Positions 13,599 through 17,881 of a stretch of DNA of 17,881 nt are shown piece by piece. Position numbers and translations under genes: made by a program. Source of the DNA: CAJGDV01 sp036667875 (lineage in GTDB: Bacteria; Bacillota_I; Bacilli_A; RF39; UBA660); the NCBI GenBank assembly GCA_036667875.1, contig JAVWTD010000024.1, positions 1 to 17,881 on the forward strand, written 5' to 3'. The notes below the pieces were generated by a model, which did not search any database, was not told where the DNA came from, and worked only from the letters and a program-made list of their open reading frames with translations. How positions within the stretch are numbered: the stretch's first letter is position 1; each line of letters begins with the position of its first letter.

Positions 13599-15563
13599 AT
13601 GAATGAAAATTATCAATTATTATTAAATGAAATACTTAACTTACAAAAAAAAGAATGTGATACTCCGTATCCAATAAAAGAAGGAGTAAAGAAAAACACT
13701 CGCAATGCTTTAATTGACCTTGAAAAAAATCATAATAATCAATGGGCAATTGAAATGTTTAAAAAGAATGAAAGTTCAAAAAATAAAATTGCAATAAACT
13801 ATAGAGGAAATAAAATATCTTATGAAGAAATGTACTCTAAAGTTTATATGTATGCACGCTCACTAAAAGAAATGGGATTTAAAAAAGGAGATGAAGTACT
13901 TGCATGTATGTCAAATACACCAGAATTCATTTACTTATTTTTAGCAACATCTTTTATAGGGGCAACTATTCACCCTGTAGGTGATTGGTTTGATAAAAAC
14001 TATTTAATTTCTATTATAAATAATTCTAAAAGTAATACTATGTTTGTTACTGATGACTTATATAATGAAGTAGAAGAAACTATTAAAGAATCTAATATCA
14101 AAAATATTGTAATGAGTTCTTTAACTGATTCATTTATAACAGATAAAAATGGAAATAAAGTTAATCCATTTGAACCAATTGATTCTAAATTTCATAAAAT
14201 TGAAGATAAAGTTGGAAATTACATAAAAGAAAATAACAAAATAATTACACAAGAAGACTTCTTAAATGAAGGAAAAAAATATAATGGACAAGTAATAGAA
14301 CATTGTACATTAGATGATATTTGTAGTATAACATACACAAGTGGAACAACAAGTCCAGGTTGTCCAAAAGCAATAAGACAATCAAATCGTAGTTATATTA
14401 CTTTATCAAGATTTAAAGATTCTGATATTTCAGGAATGCCCGCAATGAAAGACATAAAAGTTCAAGCACACATTCCAACATATACACATATGGAATTATC
14501 ATGTGGTATATCAGACTCGTTACATTGTAATAGTACTATAATGCCTGAACCTTTTTACAACAAAGAATTCTTTCCATATTCTTTATTAATTAATAAACCA
14601 AATTTTGTCTGTTCATCAGCAGGATTTTGGGTACATTTATGCAAATTGCTTAATTATGATAAAGAATGGAATAAAATTAAAATGCCATATTTAATGCTTC
14701 CAATAGTTACTGGTGAAGCTTGTTCACCAGGAGAAGAAAAATTCTTTAATGCTACATCTAGAAAGCATTCATTTGGTACAGAAAAATTACCATTTCCACT
14801 AGCGCCTATAGCATTTTCAATGGGTGGTGGAACAACTGAAAGTAGTGGAATTTTTGTTACTTTATATAAAGCATGGCAAGATAGAAAAATAAACTATATA
14901 CTAAAAAAAGATAAAATAGGTTTAATACCTTATGACTTTGTTGATTTAGAAGTATTAAATAACGAAGGAAAGTACTGTGATGTTGGAGAACCAGGATTAT
15001 TAGTAGCTAACAGTCCTTGTAACATGACAGAATATGTTGATACAACATTAAATGAAAAAGCATATATAACTGATGCCTTTGGTAAAAAATGGTTAAAATT
15101 ATGCCAAAATTCAATTAAATCAGACAAAATGGGAAATGTAAAAATGAAAGGTCGTTTAATTAAAAATGTTTCATTAAAAGATGGAACACTTGCACCTTGT
15201 TATTTTATTGAAGATACATTATGTGCTGATACAAAAAACATAATGTCATGTACAGTTACAGAACCTGTTCAAGATGTCTTCGTTTGTCATATTGAATTAC
15301 AATGTAATAAATATGGAAAAAAAGAAGAAATCATTAAAAGTTGTGCAAACAGATTGAATTCAATATTTGATGATGCTACTTTAAGTAAAATATATTTTAG
15401 ATTAAGAGGATTCGAAGAATCATTTCCTCTAGATCCAAGTGGAAAAAGAAGTATAACTGAACTAACAGCAGAATCAATGGATGAAAAATGTATTTCATGT
15501 AATGACTTATTAGGAAAAACAAAAGAAGAAGAAAATATTAAGATTTTAAAAAAGAGCAAATAA
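13599..15563 (+). CDS. AMP-forming acyl-CoA synthetase/ligase-like enzyme
   Basis: The 654-residue enzyme belongs to the ANL (AMP-binding) superfamily, which activates a carboxylic acid as acyl-adenylate and then usually transfers it to CoA. Motifs: P-loop TYTSGTTSPGCPKA (245-258), GGGTTES (409-415) as the adenine/acyl site motif, and FPLDPSGKRSITEL near the C-terminus with Lys616 as the adenylation lysine. It is longer than typical (about 500-650), with an N-terminal extension of about 60 residues before the AMP-binding domain and an unusual insert around residues 190-235. The acid substrate cannot be read from sequence. AGGAGG (13584-13589) supports ATG 13599; an in-frame ATG at 13581 overlaps that site. 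It stands alone, with its own promoter and terminator. Confidence 0.82.
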   Translation: MNENYQLLLNEILNLQKKECDTPYPIKEGVKKNTRNALIDLEKNHNNQWAIEMFKKNESSKNKIAINYRGNKISYEEMYSKVYMYARSLKEMGFKKGDEVLACMSNTPEFIYLFLATSFIGATIHPVGDWFDKNYLISIINNSKSNTMFVTDDLYNEVEETIKESNIKNIVMSSLTDSFITDKNGNKVNPFEPIDSKFHKIEDKVGNYIKENNKIITQEDFLNEGKKYNGQVIEHCTLDDICSITYTSGTTSPGCPKAIRQSNRSYITLSRFKDSDISGMPAMKDIKVQAHIPTYTHMELSCGISDSLHCNSTIMPEPFYNKEFFPYSLLINKPNFVCSSAGFWVHLCKLLNYDKEWNKIKMPYLMLPIVTGEACSPGEEKFFNATSRKHSFGTEKLPFPLAPIAFSMGGGTTESSGIFVTLYKAWQDRKINYILKKDKIGLIPYDFVDLEVLNNEGKYCDVGEPGLLVANSPCNMTEYVDTTLNEKAYITDAFGKKWLKLCQNSIKSDKMGNVKMKGRLIKNVSLKDGTLAPCYFIEDTLCADTKNIMSCTVTEPVQDVFVCHIELQCNKYGKKEEIIKSCANRLNSIFDDATLSKIYFRLRGFEESFPLDPSGKRSITELTAESMDEKCISCNDLLGKTKEEENIKILKKSK

Positions 15564-15580
15564 TTTATTTGTTTTTTTTT
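15549..15580 (+). terminator. Intrinsic terminator overlapping the ligase stop codon
   Basis: CAAATA (15557-15562) pairs with TATTTG (15566-15571) around a 3-base loop, extended by A-T and G-T pairs. Nine T's (15572-15580) follow. Confidence 0.6.
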
Positions 15581-15587
15581 ATTTTAA

Positions 15588-15596
15588 TGTTATAAT
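15588..15596 (+). promoter_or_regulatory. Extended -10 promoter of the hybrid histidine kinase gene
   Basis: TGTTATAAT directly follows the T-run of the previous terminator. No good -35 is visible. GAGGTG (15620-15625) and ATG 15631 lie downstream. Confidence 0.5.
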
Positions 15597-15630
15597 TTTA
15601 TTATAATAGAAGTTATTATAGAGGTGTTAT

Positions 15631-17466
15631 ATGATGTTTACTCATTTTATTATATGTACTCTTGTTTTTTCATTAGTATTAAATATTTTATACTTTACTA
15701 AAAAACATATTAAAACAGGAGAGACAAAAATTTATTCAAGATTATTAATTTTGAATCTAATTGGTCTAATTATTGAACTTATTAGTTCTTATATTGGTTT
15801 TAATTTTGAAACTAGTGTTACAATAGCACATATTTTTACAAAGGCATATTTAACTTATTTAATGTTGTTTTTGTTATATATTACATTGTATATTTATACA
15901 ATAAGTTATGTAACAAGCAAGAAAAATAATATTAATTATTATAAGAAACTAAAAACAATTTCTTATATAATTTTTGGAATATGTTTTTTAGGAGTTATTC
16001 TTTTACCAATCGAAACAGGAAAAGGATTTGCAGTAGGACCTTCAGTTGATTTTGTATACGTTTGTTCAACAATAACCATGATAATATGGTTAATTCCTTG
16101 CATAAAAAACAAAAAAATTATAGAATTTAAAAAATTATTGCCAATTTCTTTATTTATTGTTTTAACTTTAATTATTGCGTTTGTTCAAAAAATATATCCA
16201 AATATTACGGTTACAACAATAATGGAATTTTTAGTATTATTTATAATGTTTCACACAATAGAAAACCCGGACATTAAAATGATTAATCAACTAGAATTAG
16301 CAAAAAATGAGGCAGAAAAAGCAAATAGAGCTAAATCTGATTTCTTATCAAGTATGAGTCATGAAATAAGAACCCCTTTAAATGCTATAGTAGGCCTTTC
16401 AGAAGATATAGCAAGTTATAAAGAACAAGTACCAAAAGAAGTAGTAGAAGACACCATTGACATTCAAAATGCTTCACAGACACTACTTGAAATAGTTGGT
16501 AATATTTTAGACCTTAATAAAATTGAATCAGAAAAAATGGAAATTATTGATAGCCCTTATAACCTAGTCGAAGAAATAAAAAAAATATATAATATTTCTA
16601 AAATAAGAATAGAAGACAAAGATATAAATTTTAAACTTGAAATAGCAGAAGATATTCCTTTTGAACTAATTGGAGATAAAATACACATCAAACAAATATT
16701 AAATAATCTAATATCTAACGCCATAAAATATACGGAACAAGGCGAAATAAATGTAAACATAAAATGTCTTAATAATTTTAATAAAGATATATCGAATATA
16801 ATTATTTCTTGTAAAGATACAGGAAGGGGAATTAAAGAAGAATACATAAATAAATTATTTAATAAATTTGAAAGACTTGATATAGAAAAAAATACAACAA
16901 CCGAAGGAACAGGTCTTGGTCTTGCAATTACAAAATCACTTATTGAAATGATGGATGGAAAAATAAATGTTAAAAGTCAATTTGGTAAAGGATCATTATT
17001 TATTGTTAATATCCCTCAAAAAATAAGCAAAGAAAAAAAAGATATTAATATAGATTCCTTTACTAACAAAACAAATTCTAAACATGAAGTAGATTATAGT
17101 AACAAAAAAATCCTTATAGTAGAAGATAATGCTTTAAATATAAAAGTTGCACAAAGAGCATTATCATCTTTCAACTTTGAAATAGACATAGCAAAAGATG
17201 GAATAGAGTGCTTAAAAAAAGTTATTATTGGTAATGAATATGATTTAATTCTAATGGATATAATGATGCCTAACATGAGTGGAGAGACCGCACTTTCAAA
17301 ACTAAAAGAAAATCCTGATTTCAAAATACCTGTCATTGCTCTAACAGCTGATGCTTTATCAGGTGCAAAAGAAAAATATTTGGAAGAAGGATTTAAAGAT
17401 TATATATCAAAACCTTTTAATAGAGAACAAATAAAAGAAAAATTAGATAAAATCTTTTTAAAATAA
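15631..17466 (+). CDS. Membrane hybrid sensor histidine kinase with C-terminal receiver
   Basis: In the 611-residue sensor, residues 1-212 hold about seven hydrophobic helices with short loops, a 7TM-type sensor with no PAS or GAF domain. A short linker leads to HisKA with phospho-accepting His244 in SHEIRTPLNAIVG. The HATPase domain follows: N box NQILNNLISNAIKY (about 352-367), G1 DTGRGI and G2 EGTGLGLAI (about 425-433). A C-terminal receiver begins at KILIVEDNALN, with phospho-acceptor Asp543 in LILMDIMMPN and Lys594 in SKPF. There is no DNA-binding or other output domain and no Hpt or response regulator gene next to it, so its partner must be encoded elsewhere. ATG 15631 and 15634 are both possible; GAGGTG suits either. 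The ligand is unknown. It has its own promoter. Confidence 0.9.
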   Translation: MMFTHFIICTLVFSLVLNILYFTKKHIKTGETKIYSRLLILNLIGLIIELISSYIGFNFETSVTIAHIFTKAYLTYLMLFLLYITLYIYTISYVTSKKNNINYYKKLKTISYIIFGICFLGVILLPIETGKGFAVGPSVDFVYVCSTITMIIWLIPCIKNKKIIEFKKLLPISLFIVLTLIIAFVQKIYPNITVTTIMEFLVLFIMFHTIENPDIKMINQLELAKNEAEKANRAKSDFLSSMSHEIRTPLNAIVGLSEDIASYKEQVPKEVVEDTIDIQNASQTLLEIVGNILDLNKIESEKMEIIDSPYNLVEEIKKIYNISKIRIEDKDINFKLEIAEDIPFELIGDKIHIKQILNNLISNAIKYTEQGEINVNIKCLNNFNKDISNIIISCKDTGRGIKEEYINKLFNKFERLDIEKNTTTEGTGLGLAITKSLIEMMDGKINVKSQFGKGSLFIVNIPQKISKEKKDINIDSFTNKTNSKHEVDYSNKKILIVEDNALNIKVAQRALSSFNFEIDIAKDGIECLKKVIIGNEYDLILMDIMMPNMSGETALSKLKENPDFKIPVIALTADALSGAKEKYLEEGFKDYISKPFNREQIKEKLDKIFLK

Positions 17467-17592
17467 GTAACACTTTATAAAGCAACGGTTACTTGAATAA
17501 GTAAATGCAAATTTGTATGTTTAAATGCAACTACAGTAAAATTTAAGGCTCTCTTTACTAATTCAAATGACTAGTAAGAAAAAAGTATTTTA
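17465..17592 (+). other. Intergenic stretch with a palindrome, no gene seen
   Basis: AAGTAAC (17465-17471) and GTTACTT (17488-17494) form a perfect 7-bp inverted repeat spanning the kinase stop, with an internal palindrome CTTTATAAAG (17473-17482). No T-run follows. The rest, to 17592, shows no open frame of note. Confidence 0.4.
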
Positions 17593-17601
17593 TGCTATAA
17601 T
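17593..17601 (+). promoter_or_regulatory. Extended -10 promoter of the rdgB-like remnant
   Basis: A perfect TGCTATAAT lies 24 bases before ATG 17625. No clear -35 is seen. AAAGGGTGAG (17607-17616) serves as ribosome binding site. Confidence 0.5.
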
Positions 17602-17666
17602 GTAACAAAGGGTGAGTGAATAGAATGAAAAAAATAACTTATGTAACTGGAAATTGGTCAAAAATA

Positions 17667-17701
17667 GTTACAGTTCAGTCAAGGAACTGTAACCTTTTTT
17701 T
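17667..17701 (+). terminator. Strong intrinsic terminator inside the rdgB-like remnant
   Basis: A perfect 10-bp stem, GTTACAGTTC (17667-17676) with GAACTGTAAC (17684-17693), has loop AGTCAAG and T-run 17695-17701. Confidence 0.85.
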
Positions 17702-17718
17702 GTTACAGTTCAGTCAAG
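17667..17718 (+). repeat. 17-base direct repeat around the terminator
   Basis: GTTACAGTTCAGTCAAG occurs at 17667-17683 and again at 17702-17718, offset 35 bases. The second copy can pair with the same right arm (17684-17693), so two hairpins are mutually exclusive. Confidence 0.85.
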
Positions 17719-17746
17719 AAGATAGATAGTTAAGTCTATCTTTTTT
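17719..17746 (+). terminator. Second, tandem intrinsic terminator
   Basis: An 8-bp stem, AAGATAGA (17719-17726) with TCTATCTT (17735-17742), has an 8-base loop and continues into T's to 17746. Confidence 0.75.
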
Positions 17747-17813
17747 AGTTTTATAATAATAATACTATAATTTTCCGAAAAATATAAGACTATATTTAAT
17801 TTATTATATATAG

Positions 17814-17819
17814 TATAAT
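17814..17819 (+). promoter_or_regulatory. Possible -10 box before the right-edge gene
   Basis: A perfect TATAAT lies 26 bases before ATG 17846. Another TATAAT lies at 17766-17771. Neither has a clear -35. Confidence 0.35.
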
Positions 17820-17845
17820 TATTACCTAAAGGATACGTGATTGAT

Positions 17846-17881
17846 ATGGCTAATGGAAGAATTAATGATTTTTATAAACAA
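17846..17881 (+). CDS. 5' end of an unidentified gene (runs off the window)
   Basis: The frame reads MANGRINDFYKQ and stays open to the edge. AAAGGA (17828-17833) is 12 bases before this ATG; an in-frame GTG at 17837 is possible but too close to that site. The twelve residues do not identify a family. Confidence 0.4.
   Translation, partial: MANGRINDFYKQ

Larger units (their letters stand above)
17625..17729 (+). pseudogene. 5' remnant of an RdgB/HAM1-like nucleotide pyrophosphatase gene
   Basis: The frame reads MKKITYVTGNWSKI and then loses all family likeness, ending at TAG 17727 after 34 codons. The first 14 residues match the start of XTP/dITP pyrophosphatases (RdgB/HAM1), where TGN.(x)KI is the nucleotide-binding first strand and loop of an approximately 190-residue enzyme. 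From codon 15 onward the DNA is a terminator hairpin and its repeat. Promoter and ribosome binding site are intact, so the mRNA is probably still made but ends within the frame. I read this as a deletion remnant; a short leader peptide is the alternative. The rest of the enzyme is not found in this window. Confidence 0.55.

Noticed and set aside
17465..17494. Inverted repeat at the kinase stop as an intrinsic terminator
   Set aside because: No T-run follows the second arm, so I list it only as a palindrome.
1..17881. Mollicute genetic code (UGA as Trp)
   Set aside because: All long frames are complete without internal TGA, tryptophans are TGG, and TGA ends the gene at 11425, so the standard bacterial code fits.
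1..17881. tRNA, rRNA, CRISPR arrays and transposase genes
   Set aside because: No cloverleaf-like segment, rRNA sequence, regularly spaced repeats or transposase/integrase motif was seen; the only significant repeats are the two pairs reported.

Overview
The window is AT-rich, coding-dense DNA from a low-G+C Firmicute (Bacilli/Clostridia type). AGGAGG-type ribosome binding sites, A/T-ending codons, TAA-dominated stops, UGA as a stop (bases 11423-11425) and a prepilin with a ComGC-like signal all fit this. An uncultured gut lineage near Erysipelotrichales/RF39 is my guess, not something the sequence proves. All convincing genes are on the + strand.

Bases 1-9875 are mostly chromosomal housekeeping genes: a tail of an unknown gene, a ComEB-type dCMP deaminase, a type IV prepilin-like protein with a ricin-like C-terminal half, a Y-family DNA polymerase overlapping it by one base, a divergent PRPP synthetase, a small two-helix membrane protein, Tex, a MacB-like ABC transporter fusion, and a nucleoside 2-deoxyribosyltransferase-like protein. 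Most units end in a short hairpin plus T-run. A TGnTAnAAT extended -10 promoter usually follows at once, giving very short 5' leaders.

Bases 9938-13537 form a self-contained cassette bounded by two nearly identical 28-bp direct repeats exactly 3600 bp apart, each touching a terminator T-tail. It has its own promoter and a structured 5' leader. It encodes a Sec-type secreted peptide of about 130 residues whose only start with a good ribosome binding site is ATA, then three multi-span membrane proteins and a BcrA-like ABC ATPase. This layout resembles bacteriocin-plus-immunity/export cassettes, but I do not recognise the peptide. Removing the cassette would leave one repeat between the deoxyribosyltransferase-like gene and the promoter of the next gene. 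This is the best candidate here for an undescribed system.

Bases 13541-17466 carry an AMP-forming acyl-CoA ligase-like enzyme with a consensus promoter and a seven-helix-type membrane hybrid histidine kinase with a C-terminal receiver. Bases 17593-17746 hold a promoter, a 34-codon remnant that looks like the first 14 residues of an RdgB/HAM1 nucleotide pyrophosphatase, and two tandem terminators, the first with a repeated arm that allows alternative pairing. A gene of unknown identity starts at the right edge.
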